Shown piece after piece: positions 29,046 to 37,444 of a DNA stretch of 48,097 nt (positions within the stretch are counted from its first letter, which is position 1; every line of letters begins with the position of its first letter). The DNA is from an uncultured Lachnospiraceae bacterium (GTDB taxonomy: Bacteria; Bacillota; Clostridia; Lachnospirales; Lachnospiraceae), in contig CANQFR010000003.1 of NCBI GenBank assembly GCA_947599905.1, positions 1-48,097 of the forward strand. Reading direction: 5' to 3'. The translations under genes were made by a program, and so were the position numbers. The notes under the pieces are model-generated. The model saw only the letters and a program-made list of their open reading frames with translations. It was not told the origin of the DNA and did no database searches.

Positions 29046-29345
29046 TTATGACTCATCGGCACGATACATCACAGTCAGATAATGTCCGGCATGGATTGTA
29101 TCGTCTTCCAGACGGTTCATCTCCTTCAGATTCGCAATATACTCATCTGTGGAGAGGCCGAGTCCCGAAGCATAAGTATTCGCAACGCTCCAGAGGGAAT
29201 CGCCTTCCCGGATCTCAATGCTTGTATAATAAACGTCTCCGCCTGAGGCCCCGTTTTCCTTCGCTATCGTGCTCATCCATGAATGACTGCAGAAACCGAA
29301 AACCAGCGCGGCGGCTGTCACCGTGATCAAAATTCGCTTCTTCAT
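29046..29345 (-). CDS. LysM-domain membrane protein, YneA-like SOS cell-division inhibitor candidate
   Basis: MKKRILITVTAAALVFGFCSHSW TM then IREGDSLWSVANTYASGLGLSTDEYIANLKEMNRLEDDTIHAGHYLTV LysM; divergent from lexA. Confidence 0.8.
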   Translation of the reverse strand: MKKRILITVTAAALVFGFCSHSWMSTIAKENGASGGDVYYTSIEIREGDSLWSVANTYASGLGLSTDEYIANLKEMNRLEDDTIHAGHYLTVMYRADES

Positions 29346-29363
29346 AATCTGTGCACCTCCGAT

Positions 29364-29377
29364 CGAACACATGTTGC
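29364..29377. promoter_or_regulatory. LexA/DinR box 1
   Basis: CGAACACATGTTGC; 13/14 to CGAACRNRYGTTYC. Confidence 0.75.
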
Positions 29378-29390
29378 GAACAGATGTTCT
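29377..29390. promoter_or_regulatory. LexA/DinR box 2
   Basis: CGAACAGATGTTCT; 13/14 to consensus. Confidence 0.85.
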
Positions 29391-29400
29391 GCTTATTTTC

Positions 29401-29429
29401 ATTATAGCAATCGAACAGATGTTTGTCAA
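29401..29429 (-). promoter_or_regulatory. consensus sigmaA promoter for the LysM/YneA-like gene
   Basis: Reverse strand TTGACA, 17 nt, TATAAT. Confidence 0.85.
29412..29425. promoter_or_regulatory. LexA/DinR box 3
   Basis: CGAACAGATGTTTG; 13/14 to consensus, mostly in the spacer of the divergent promoter and touching its -35. Confidence 0.85.
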
Positions 29430-29449
29430 CATCTTTTTTCGCTTTTTTT

Positions 29450-29463
29450 CGAACAAAGGTTTG
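29450..29463. promoter_or_regulatory. LexA/DinR box 4
   Basis: CGAACAAAGGTTTG; 12/14 to consensus, overlapping the lexA -35. Confidence 0.65.
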
Positions 29464-29489
29464 CATTTTCTGCGGATATATGTTAAGAT
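29461..29489 (+). promoter_or_regulatory. sigmaA promoter for lexA
   Basis: TTGCAT, 17 nt, TAAGAT. Confidence 0.6.
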
Positions 29490-29531
29490 ATAGACAGAAA
29501 GAGAATGTATGTTCCGGACAGGAGGGCAATT

Positions 29532-30146
29532 ATGGCACAGGGGAAGATCAGCGCGAAGCAGATGGAGATACTGGAATATATTAAGGATACCATATTGAAG
29601 AAGGGCTATCCGCCCGCGGTGCGCGAGATTTGCGAGGCGGTGCATCTGAAGTCCACCTCTTCGGTCCATTCCCATCTGGAGACGCTGGAGAAGAACGGCT
29701 ATATCCGCAGAGACCCGACGAAGCCGCGGACGATTGAGATTATCGACGACTGTTTTAATCTGACCCGCCGTGAGGTTGTCAACGTGCCGCTTGTCGGCAC
29801 GATCGCAGCCGGACAGCCGATTCTGGCCGAGCAGAATATCGAGAACTATTTTCCGATCCCGGTGGAGCTGCTTCCGAACCAGGAGACCTTCATGCTCCGT
29901 GTGAAAGGCGACAGTATGATCGAGGCGGGCATCTTCGACGGCGATCAGATTATTGTCAAGAGCCAGTCTACCGCCCGCAACGGAGAGATTGTCGCCGCAC
30001 TGGTCGATGATTCCGCGACGGTTAAGCGTTTCTATAAGGAGAACGGTCACTACCGCCTCCAGCCCGAGAACAGCGCGATGGACCCGATCATCGTCGATCA
30101 TGTTGACGTTCTGGGCGTTGTGATCGGTCTGATCCGGATGATGTAA
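29532..30146 (+). CDS. lexA: SOS repressor LexA
   Basis: N-terminal wHTH KGYPPAVREICEAVHLKSTSSVHSHLETLEKNGYIRRDPTKPRTIE; cleavage region GTIAAGQPILAEQNIE; RVKGDSMIEAGIFDGD catalytic Ser. Confidence 0.97.
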   Translation: MAQGKISAKQMEILEYIKDTILKKGYPPAVREICEAVHLKSTSSVHSHLETLEKNGYIRRDPTKPRTIEIIDDCFNLTRREVVNVPLVGTIAAGQPILAEQNIENYFPIPVELLPNQETFMLRVKGDSMIEAGIFDGDQIIVKSQSTARNGEIVAALVDDSATVKRFYKENGHYRLQPENSAMDPIIVDHVDVLGVVIGLIRMM

Positions 30147-30179
30147 TGATCCGGCTAAGCCGAATCATACAGATTAAAT

Positions 30180-30217
30180 AATCCGCCTGCGGCAGCTTAC
30201 CCCGCAGACGGATTTTC
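30180..30217. terminator. terminator between convergent lexA and rsfS
   Basis: ATCCGCCTGCGG-cagcttacc-CCGCAGACGGAT stem with flanking T/A tracts. Confidence 0.8.
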
Positions 30218-30230
30218 TTTCAAAATATTG

Positions 30231-30623
30231 TTATTCCCCGGCATCTTCCGCTGTTTCCACGAGTTTCCCGTCCCTCCAGATCCGTTCCAGATCGTAGAAG
30301 AGCCTGTCCTCACGGCAGAATGCGTGAACGATCAGGTCGCCGTAATCCATCAAAATCCAGTTTGCCGTGCCGTAGCCCTCAATCTGGCGGCAGGGATAAC
30401 CGGCCTTTCCGAGTACTTCTTCCACATTATCGACCATCGCCTGGACCTGGTTCGGATTCGAGCCATCGGCGATGATGAAATAATCGGCCAGCACGGACAC
30501 ATTGCTGATATCAATAATCTTGATGTTCTGCCCCTTTTTGTCTTCCAGCGCTTCTTTCGCCAGTCTGACCATCTCCGGCGCTTCTGCGAGACTTTCCGTT
30601 TCCCTGCGTTTTACTTCTCCCAT
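30231..30623 (-). CDS. rsfS: ribosome silencing factor RsfS
   Basis: KGQNIKIIDISNVSVLADYFIIADGSNPNQVQAMVDNVEE; NWILMDYGDLIVHAFCREDRLFYDLERIW. Confidence 0.95.
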   Translation of the reverse strand: MGEVKRRETESLAEAPEMVRLAKEALEDKKGQNIKIIDISNVSVLADYFIIADGSNPNQVQAMVDNVEEVLGKAGYPCRQIEGYGTANWILMDYGDLIVHAFCREDRLFYDLERIWRDGKLVETAEDAGE

Positions 30624-30679
30624 GTACACCCTCCTGTTATCTGTAAAATCAGCGGCCGCTATCCGCATCCTTTTATGTA

Positions 30680-31294
30680 TCAGCGGCCGTTGTCTCCTGC
30701 TGTATCTGCAATCACCTGCTGTTTTCTCTGGCTTACCAGATACTCATAGGTTTCCTGTGTCGTCGGATCAATATGCATTCCGCGCTTCTGAAGGTAGGTC
30801 AGCGTTCCTTTCACAATCTGAAACAGCGCTTCGTCGATGTCCTCGAAGGCCAGTCGGCGCATCGCCGGGAGGTTTTCCGCCTTATCCCTGCGTATTTCAA
30901 TATAATCCGCAATATAGAGGATTTTATCCAGCAGTCCCATGCCTGGCTTTCCCGTCGTATGGCAGGCGATCGCATTTAAGATCTCCTCGTCCTGAATCCC
31001 GTAACGGTGCTGCGCCATCCATGCGCCGAGACGGGCGTGTAAAACCGCCGGTGCCGCCTTTTCATCCGCGGTCAGCGGGATTTTGTGCTTTTCGCAGCGG
31101 GCGACATAACTGTCTTCCGGATAGCATTTCGCACAGTCATGAAGAAGTCCGGCGATTTCCGCCTTTTCAAGCGGGTATCCGTAACGCATCGCGAGACAGA
31201 CGCAGGTGTAGGACACGCTTAACGTATGTTCATACCTGGATTCGCTTAGTTTCTTTTTCAGTTTCTTACGTGCATAGACGATGAAATCATTCAC
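30680..31294 (-). CDS. yqeK: YqeK-family HD-domain hydrolase
   Basis: RYEHTLSVSYTCVCLAMRYG, GLLHDCAKCYP, HARLGAWMAQ, AIACHTTGKPGM; GTG start overlapping the nadD 3' end. Confidence 0.9.
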   Translation of the reverse strand: MNDFIVYARKKLKKKLSESRYEHTLSVSYTCVCLAMRYGYPLEKAEIAGLLHDCAKCYPEDSYVARCEKHKIPLTADEKAAPAVLHARLGAWMAQHRYGIQDEEILNAIACHTTGKPGMGLLDKILYIADYIEIRRDKAENLPAMRRLAFEDIDEALFQIVKGTLTYLQKRGMHIDPTTQETYEYLVSQRKQQVIADTAGDNGR

Positions 31295-31907
31295 GGTATT
31301 TCTCCTGATACAGATGATGTGTTTCGATGTACGCGGCCACCGCATCCGGCACCCACCGGCGGATATCGCGGCCCGCCGCCACAGCCTCGCGGATCTCGTG
31401 CGAGGAAATGTCCTCCATCCCGCAGTGCAGCTTCTGAATACTGGCGCCGAACCGTTCGCCCAGATATGCAATCTGCCCGTCAAGCGTGCGGTGTAAATGC
31501 GCGTATTCCCGCGCGGCTGCCAGTATCTTCGCCCGAACAAAGATTTTCTCCGGATGGTACCAGTTCTCAATCTCATATAACGAGTCGGCCCCGATGATGA
31601 AATAGAATTCATCTTTCGGCTGCTCCTGAGTAAGCAGTCCGAGCGTCTCGGCCGTGTAGGTCGTTCCCTCGCGTCTGGTCTCGAATTCCGAAAGCGACAA
31701 TCCCTCTTCACCGTTCACCGCCAGCGCGACCATCGCGCAGCGGTCCTGTGCCGGTGAAATCTCCTGCCCTTTCTTATGCGGCGGCGTCCCCGATGGCATA
31801 TACCAGACTGCGTCAAGCCCGTATTCCCGGTAGGCTTGTCTGCCCAGCATAAGATGTCCGTTGTGGATAGGGTCGAATGTACCGCCCATGATTCCGATTC
31901 TGGCCAT
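31287..31907 (-). CDS. nadD: nicotinate-nucleotide adenylyltransferase
   Basis: MARIGIMGGTFDPIHNGHLMLGRQA; MPSGTPPHKKGQEISPAQDR. Confidence 0.96.
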   Translation of the reverse strand: MARIGIMGGTFDPIHNGHLMLGRQAYREYGLDAVWYMPSGTPPHKKGQEISPAQDRCAMVALAVNGEEGLSLSEFETRREGTTYTAETLGLLTQEQPKDEFYFIIGADSLYEIENWYHPEKIFVRAKILAAAREYAHLHRTLDGQIAYLGERFGASIQKLHCGMEDISSHEIREAVAAGRDIRRWVPDAVAAYIETHHLYQEKYRE

Positions 31908-31940
31908 AATACCGGTTTCTCCCTGTTATAAGCGCCAGTG

Positions 31941-32237
31941 TCAGTTGGGCAGTACGATTTTCCGTTTCTGCTCGTCCTTCGCCGGCTTATAGAGTATGAT
32001 TTTGCTGCCGATTACCTGCACAACAGCGGAATGTGTCCGTCCTGCGATCGTATCGGCAATCTCACTGCCATCTTCGAGGCAGCTTTTGAGTATGGAAAGT
32101 TTTACAAGTTCCCTCGCCTGAAGCGCCTCGGCCACAGCCGTAGTCAGCTCCGGCGTCACGCCGGCTTTCCCTATCTGGAATATCGGTTCCAGGTTCATCG
32201 CCAGCCCTTTCAGATAAGCCCTTTGCTTCGATGTCAT
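31941..32237 (-). CDS. yhbY: YhbY-type CRM-domain RNA-binding protein
   Basis: MTSKQRAYLKGLAMNLEPIFQIGKAGVTPELTTAVAEALQARELVKLSIL. Confidence 0.93.
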   Translation of the reverse strand: MTSKQRAYLKGLAMNLEPIFQIGKAGVTPELTTAVAEALQARELVKLSILKSCLEDGSEIADTIAGRTHSAVVQVIGSKIILYKPAKDEQKRKIVLPN

Positions 32238-32260
32238 ACCATCACCTGTGCCCTTAGAAA

Positions 32261-33565
32261 TTACTTATAATAATCAAATGCAAACCCGTACATCCGCACC
32301 GTATCGCCGTCCTGAATTCCGGCCCTCTCTAGATCTTCGAGAATACCGGTGTCCTTCAGAAAATTCTGGAAAAACAGAAACCCCTTTTCGGATTCCAGAT
32401 TTGTATAGCCCAGCATCTTCTCGATCCGCGGGCCCTCGACGACATATGCGCCTTCCTCGTCCCGCTCAATCGTATACGGGAGGTTAGAACCGGCCCGCAG
32501 CGCATTCACATCAAATTCCTTCGCAAAGACTGTCGGCGTCTGCTCGACTGTCTGAAGGAGCTGATAAACCGCATACAGAAGGTCTCTTACGCCCGCTCCG
32601 GTGGCGGCCGAGATCGGATAGACGGAAATCCCTTCCGGCTCGAACGCGGCCCTGAGACGCCCCAGCGGGTCCGTATCATTGCCCTGCGCGTCCAGCGTGC
32701 CGTACATCGCGTCGGTCTTATTGGCCGCTATGATCTGCGGACGTTTCAGAAGCCCGGGATTGTATTTCTCCAGTTCGGCGTTGATCACGCGCACATCCTC
32801 CACCGGGTCGCGTCCCTCGGTCGATGCAGCGTCCACGACATGCACGAGCACTTTCGTCCGTTCGATATGCTGCAGAAAATCATGCCCCAGGCCGACGCCT
32901 TCCGATGCGCCCTCAATCAGTCCCGGTATATCCGCCATGACGAAACCCGCGCCCTCTCCCAGATCGACGACGCCCAGATGCGGATCCAGCGTTGTAAAAT
33001 GGTAATTCGCGATCTTCGGTCTCGCGTTGCTTACTCTGGAAATCAGTGTGGATTTGCCCACATTCGGGAATCCGACAAGCCCGACATCGGCAATCACCTT
33101 CAATTCCAGCTGTACCCACAGCTCCTGTCCCGGCTGACCCGGCTGTGCGTACTGGGGCGCCTGCATCGTGGCCGTGGCGTAATTCATGTTCCCCAAACCG
33201 CCTCTCCCGCCCTTTAAGACCACTTCGCAGCGGTTTTCGCCGGACATATCGGTAATAACCTTGCCGGACTCGAAATCTTTGACTACCGTGCCCTCAGGAA
33301 CTTTGATGACCAGATCCTCTCCGTTCTTGCCGCTGCAGCGGCGCTTGCTGCCCGGTTCTCCGTTCCGGGCGACAAATTTGCGGTGGTAGCGGAAATCAGT
33401 CAGCGTATTTAAGCCGTCGTCGATCTCGAAAATGATATCGCCTCCGCGGCCGCCGTTGCCGCCGTCTGGGCCGCCCGCCGGCACATAAAGTTCGCGGCGG
33501 AAGCTGACATGGCCGTCGCCGCCATTGCCGGATCTGATCAGTATTTTCGCACGGTCTGCAAACAT
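32261..33565 (-). CDS. obgE: GTPase Obg/CgtA
   Basis: GNGGDGHVSFRRE..GGPDGGNGGRGGDIIF Obg domain; GFPNVGKSTLISRVSNA P-loop; C-terminal OCT domain. Confidence 0.97.
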   Translation of the reverse strand: MFADRAKILIRSGNGGDGHVSFRRELYVPAGGPDGGNGGRGGDIIFEIDDGLNTLTDFRYHRKFVARNGEPGSKRRCSGKNGEDLVIKVPEGTVVKDFESGKVITDMSGENRCEVVLKGGRGGLGNMNYATATMQAPQYAQPGQPGQELWVQLELKVIADVGLVGFPNVGKSTLISRVSNARPKIANYHFTTLDPHLGVVDLGEGAGFVMADIPGLIEGASEGVGLGHDFLQHIERTKVLVHVVDAASTEGRDPVEDVRVINAELEKYNPGLLKRPQIIAANKTDAMYGTLDAQGNDTDPLGRLRAAFEPEGISVYPISAATGAGVRDLLYAVYQLLQTVEQTPTVFAKEFDVNALRAGSNLPYTIERDEEGAYVVEGPRIEKMLGYTNLESEKGFLFFQNFLKDTGILEDLERAGIQDGDTVRMYGFAFDYYK

Positions 33566-33768
33566 GGATACCTCTCTTTGATGAATAATCCCCGGAATGA
33601 AAAATCCCGGTCAGTTCACGCAACATCCGGCATAAATCCCGCCGGCCGGTTTCCGGAGCTGTGTATGATGGAAGCACGAGCGCTTCCGCCAAGCACAACC
33701 ATAAGATACCGACCGGAAAGATATGCTGCGAATGTACATACCGACCGAGATTAATTGAATACCATCAC

Positions 33769-34062
33769 TTACTCTGCCGCTTCCACCCGCGGATACACAG
33801 AAACCTGCTTCTTGTCCCTGCCCTTCCGCTCGAAACGCACAATACCGTCCACCTTTGCGAACAGCGTATCATCGCCGCCGCGGCCGACGTTATTGCCAGG
33901 ATGGATCTTGGTTCCGCGCTGCCGGTAAAGAATATTGCCGGCCAGAACGAACTGTCCGTCGGCACGCTTCGCGCCGAGACGCTTGGACTCGGAATCGCGG
34001 CCGTTCTTCGTGGAACCGACGCCCTTCTTATGGGCAAATAACTGAAGGTTCATCTGAAACAT
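33769..34062 (-). CDS. rpmA: 50S ribosomal protein L27
   Basis: [37 protein letters not shown]-terminal Prp-cleavage signal NLQLFA. Confidence 0.97.
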   Translation of the reverse strand: MFQMNLQLFAHKKGVGSTKNGRDSESKRLGAKRADGQFVLAGNILYRQRGTKIHPGNNVGRGGDDTLFAKVDGIVRFERKGRDKKQVSVYPRVEAAE

Positions 34063-34065
34063 GAT

Positions 34066-34404
34066 TCACACCTCCTCAAATCGAACATTGATATATGGCT
34101 CTCCGTATGCCTCCTCGATGTTCAGCAGGCCGAACACCAGGGAATTCATCAGGAGTCTTGATTCGGAACTGATGCCGTCCATAAAACGGAAATCAAACAT
34201 TCCTTCGCTTTCATCTTCATCCGCGGCAAACCTGTCACCGGTGAAATGCTCCACTGAATTCGCCATATTCAGCGTCAGTGCCGATACCGCCGCACACACA
34301 GCCTCCTGCCCTTCCTGCGGGTTGTCCGCAAGTCCGGCGTGACCGCTTAAATGGATGCCTCTGTAACTATGTTCCGAATCAACCTCTACCGTCACACAAA
34401 TCAT
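34066..34404 (-). CDS. prp: ribosomal-processing cysteine protease Prp
   Basis: GHAGLADNPQEGQEAVCAAVSALTLNMANSVE; catalytic His/Cys; between rplU and rpmA. Confidence 0.93.
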   Translation of the reverse strand: MICVTVEVDSEHSYRGIHLSGHAGLADNPQEGQEAVCAAVSALTLNMANSVEHFTGDRFAADEDESEGMFDFRFMDGISSESRLLMNSLVFGLLNIEEAYGEPYINVRFEEV

Positions 34405-34460
34405 ACTGTCATCACGCGCCCGAAGCGCGCAGGCCTCGGCTGAAATAACGCCGGGCTTAC

Positions 34461-34769
34461 TTACGCATTGATCTTATCGATCTTCACCTGGGTGTACAGC
34501 TGTCTGTGACCGTTCTTCTTGTGATAACCGGTCTTCCGCTTATACTTGTAGACGATCACTTTCTTCGCTTTTCCCTGCTGCTCTACAGTTGCGGAAACAC
34601 TGGCTCCCTCAACCGTCGGACATCCGACTTTGAGTTCTCCGTCGCTGACCGCAAGCACCTGGTCAAAGGTCACGGTCTCGCCTGCTTCCACGTCAAGCTT
34701 TTCAATCCTAATGACATCGCCTTCGGATACCTTATACTGCTTACCGCCGGTAGCAATAATTGCGTACAT
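34461..34769 (-). CDS. rplU: 50S ribosomal protein L21
   Basis: [61 protein letters not shown]. Confidence 0.97.
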   Translation of the reverse strand: MYAIIATGGKQYKVSEGDVIRIEKLDVEAGETVTFDQVLAVSDGELKVGCPTVEGASVSATVEQQGKAKKVIVYKYKRKTGYHKKNGHRQLYTQVKIDKINA

Positions 34770-34774
34770 ATATG

Positions 34775-34885
34775 GCACCTCCTCTTTATCATTACTCGCC
34801 AACTACGGTGTCCCCGCGGCGCGTGACCGTCCGCCATGCGGCGGATTGCACCCGGAATCTTTCGGAACCTCATTGTGCGGCACAC
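34775..34885 (-). ncRNA. putative L21 leader (5' UTR autoregulatory element)
   Basis: About 110-nt structured leader between a consensus promoter and rplU, including CCGCC-gcat-GGCGG hairpin; call rests on position and structure, no covariance model run. Confidence 0.5.
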
Positions 34886-34891
34886 TAAGAA

Positions 34892-34920
34892 ATCATAACA
34901 TTCAACCGGGAAATTGTCAA
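34892..34920 (-). promoter_or_regulatory. sigmaA promoter of rplU operon
   Basis: Reverse strand TTGACA, 17 nt, TATGAT. Confidence 0.75.
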
Positions 34921-34989
34921 CCGGAAATTACAATCTTTCCGAAGTATTTCCGAATAATTTCTGGAGATAACGGGGCATATCCGCAAGAA

Positions 34990-35916
34990 TCAATATCCGG
35001 CGCCCCGGCAGTCAAAATGCATGTAATCCGGCGTGTAATGCCAGTCTCCTCCCCAGGTGAAGCCCGCTTCCTTAAAGAGTCTGACACAGAGATCATCCGG
35101 ACTGATCTTGTATGGATAATCCTGTGTGCGGTCCAGATAATTAACGCCTGCGACCGGGGTACATACCTTTTCCTCATCCGTATTGTATCCGGAAATAATA
35201 TAAGGATTATAAAGCGGATTGATATTAACGGCAAGTCCCCTCGCGTGATAAGAGAGACTGTCCGTGTTGGCTACGGTTCGGAAGTTAAAACACGATGTGT
35301 TATTATCCGAGCTGGATGCCTCGTCGTCTGCGTCATATTCGTCTACCAGAACCATTTTCTCAATCGGGTAGCGCGCCTCATAAAGCTGGCGGAAAATGGA
35401 AAGGAGAACGTCGGTAATACGATAGTTACTGATCATCTCGCCCACGTGAATATTACCATCCAGGTCATAATGAAGCATCTGCATATACCGCAGATCTTCC
35501 CGTGAAACCGGGCAGCCCTCCCGGTAAGACTTTCCATTGATTCTCGCAAATGTCGTATCATCCAGAGGCGTCTGCCAGAAGAGCGCATCTGCTCCAATCG
35601 AGGCGACCTGCTCTTCTGTAAGGATTTGGCCTGGAGTGATATCAATCAGTGCATTTCCCGTGTTTTGGGACCCCGACGGGTCCAGCGACGCGACCATAGT
35701 CTCTTTCTCTACCGGCAGCGGTCCTTCCTGCCCATTTGTTCCGTCAGAAGTAATAATATCAATCTTGATCATGGGCGCTGACGGATCAAACGTTTGTCTC
35801 GGGTCGATGAATCTCAGTACATCTCCATCCGAGCATCCGGTCAGGCTCAATCCCAGCAGCAAAATCGCTGCCGTTCTGATAAAACTACGATCTCTGGCTT
35901 TTTTCAGCTTGAGCAT
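34990..35916 (-). CDS. M15-family D,D-carboxypeptidase-like lipoprotein (VanY-like)
   Basis: LSLTGCSD lipobox; NTSCFNFRTVANTDSLSYHARGLAVNINPLYNPY and GFTWGGDWHYTPDYMHFDC metal-ligand motifs. Confidence 0.82.
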   Translation of the reverse strand: MLKLKKARDRSFIRTAAILLLGLSLTGCSDGDVLRFIDPRQTFDPSAPMIKIDIITSDGTNGQEGPLPVEKETMVASLDPSGSQNTGNALIDITPGQILTEEQVASIGADALFWQTPLDDTTFARINGKSYREGCPVSREDLRYMQMLHYDLDGNIHVGEMISNYRITDVLLSIFRQLYEARYPIEKMVLVDEYDADDEASSSDNNTSCFNFRTVANTDSLSYHARGLAVNINPLYNPYIISGYNTDEEKVCTPVAGVNYLDRTQDYPYKISPDDLCVRLFKEAGFTWGGDWHYTPDYMHFDCRGAGY

Positions 35917-37423
35917 ATATTTCTTTTAACCCCCTGCGGTCTGTTTTGCCGTTCGCATTTTTCGGCATTTGTTCAAGACGGATATACCTGTTCGGCATCA
36001 TATAACGCGGAACCCTGGCCGCGATACCGTTTGAAAGCAGTTTCGAATCGAGTTTTTCAGCGGCCGTATAAAGGAGCAGAATCATCTGCTTCTCCTCGTT
36101 ATAGACGCAGACACACTCATTGATTTCCGGAATCAGCGCGGCAGCTGCCTCGATTTCGCCCAGTTCGATTCGATAACCCATTCGCTTGACCTGAAAATCT
36201 TTTCGGCCATGATAGACGATATTTCCATCCGCATCATAGGACGCGATATCACCTGTACGGTAGAAACGCTCCGTTGCATCAGATGAAATCTTCAGGGAAA
36301 TAAAGCGTTCTTCTGTCTTTTCCTGATCCTTATAATATCCAAGCGACAAAGCCGCGCCGCCGATACAAAGCTCTCCTGCGGTATCTTCCCCGGGATGGAC
36401 AGGGCGTCCGTTGTCATCCAGAATCAAAGCTTTGACATTCCCGCAGGCATGTCCGATCGGAAGACGCTCATCATCCTCAAAGTCCCTGATCAGCTCAAAA
36501 AAGAGACTGACATGGGTTTCTGTTGAACCATACATATTCACATACCGCGCATCCGGCAGATACCGTCTCCAGTAGTTTAAGTATTTGACCGGCATGACCT
36601 CTCCGATAAAGAAAATATAACGGAGGAACCGGGGCTGCTGCGTATCAAAGCCGTTCAGCCGGGCAACAACCGTCAGTGCGGACGGAACCCAGAAAACAGA
36701 GGTTACATGGTTATCGTTCAGGCAGTTAATCAGCCGGGCCGGCGAAGAGAAATATTCCTGCGGAATGATATATGTACTGCAGCCAAAACGAAGCGGAACA
36801 AAAATATCATGAAGCGATATCACAAAATGGAACGGCACCTGGCTGCCCAGAACATCTTCCGGCACATAAGGAAATACCTTCTCAAGCCAGCAGAGGTTAT
36901 TAATGATCATACGGTGACAGCCCATTACCCCTTTTGGAACTCCTGTCGAGCCGCTGGTGAACAAAATATAAAGCGAATCAGTTTCCTTACAGCTGCTTCG
37001 GATCCGGGCCAGGAGTTTTGGATCCTCCGGCGTTTCGCTTATTTCCTCATAATCCCAGACCGGACATGTAAGCCTAATCAGTTCAGTCAGATGGCGGCTG
37101 CCCGGTTCCGTGACCACAGCAGCCGGATCGAGTACAGAAAGAATCGTCCGGATACGCTGCTCCGGCATCGAAGTATCAATCGGACAATAACAGCACCCGC
37201 CGTACAGTATGCCAAGAATGGCGACAGCCATAGACGCGCTCTTTTCCATAAAGACAGCCACCGGCCGACCAAAAGCTTGCAGGCTTCCGATCCGGCTGCC
37301 GATGGCCCTCGCTGTGCGTATGGCTTCTGAAAAAGTATACGTACGTTCTGGGTCGCTGTAAACACACCGGTCAGGATAAGAGACCGCTGTCTCTTCCAGA
37401 AATTCCAGAACACTATTTTTCAT
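35885..37423 (-). CDS. AMP-forming adenylation enzyme (DltA-like / NRPS A-domain-like ligase)
   Basis: LYILFTSGSTGVPKGVMG, YVNMYGSTETHVS, GELCIGGAALSLGYYKD, YRTGDIASYDADGNIVYHGRKDFQVKRMGYRIELGEIE, NANGKTDRRGL. Confidence 0.9.
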   Translation of the reverse strand: MKNSVLEFLEETAVSYPDRCVYSDPERTYTFSEAIRTARAIGSRIGSLQAFGRPVAVFMEKSASMAVAILGILYGGCCYCPIDTSMPEQRIRTILSVLDPAAVVTEPGSRHLTELIRLTCPVWDYEEISETPEDPKLLARIRSSCKETDSLYILFTSGSTGVPKGVMGCHRMIINNLCWLEKVFPYVPEDVLGSQVPFHFVISLHDIFVPLRFGCSTYIIPQEYFSSPARLINCLNDNHVTSVFWVPSALTVVARLNGFDTQQPRFLRYIFFIGEVMPVKYLNYWRRYLPDARYVNMYGSTETHVSLFFELIRDFEDDERLPIGHACGNVKALILDDNGRPVHPGEDTAGELCIGGAALSLGYYKDQEKTEERFISLKISSDATERFYRTGDIASYDADGNIVYHGRKDFQVKRMGYRIELGEIEAAAALIPEINECVCVYNEEKQMILLLYTAAEKLDSKLLSNGIAARVPRYMMPNRYIRLEQMPKNANGKTDRRGLKEIYAQAEKSQRS

Positions 37424-37444
37424 CCGTTAAAACCCCCGTTATTC

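Noticed and set aside
29346-30101. N-terminal extension of the 351-aa - strand ORF
   Set aside because: Runs through lexA and the LexA boxes; the real LysM gene starts at 29345 (MKKRILI).
31295-31711. N-terminal extension of the yqeK ORF
   Set aside because: Overlaps nadD in another frame; homology begins at the GTG at 31294.
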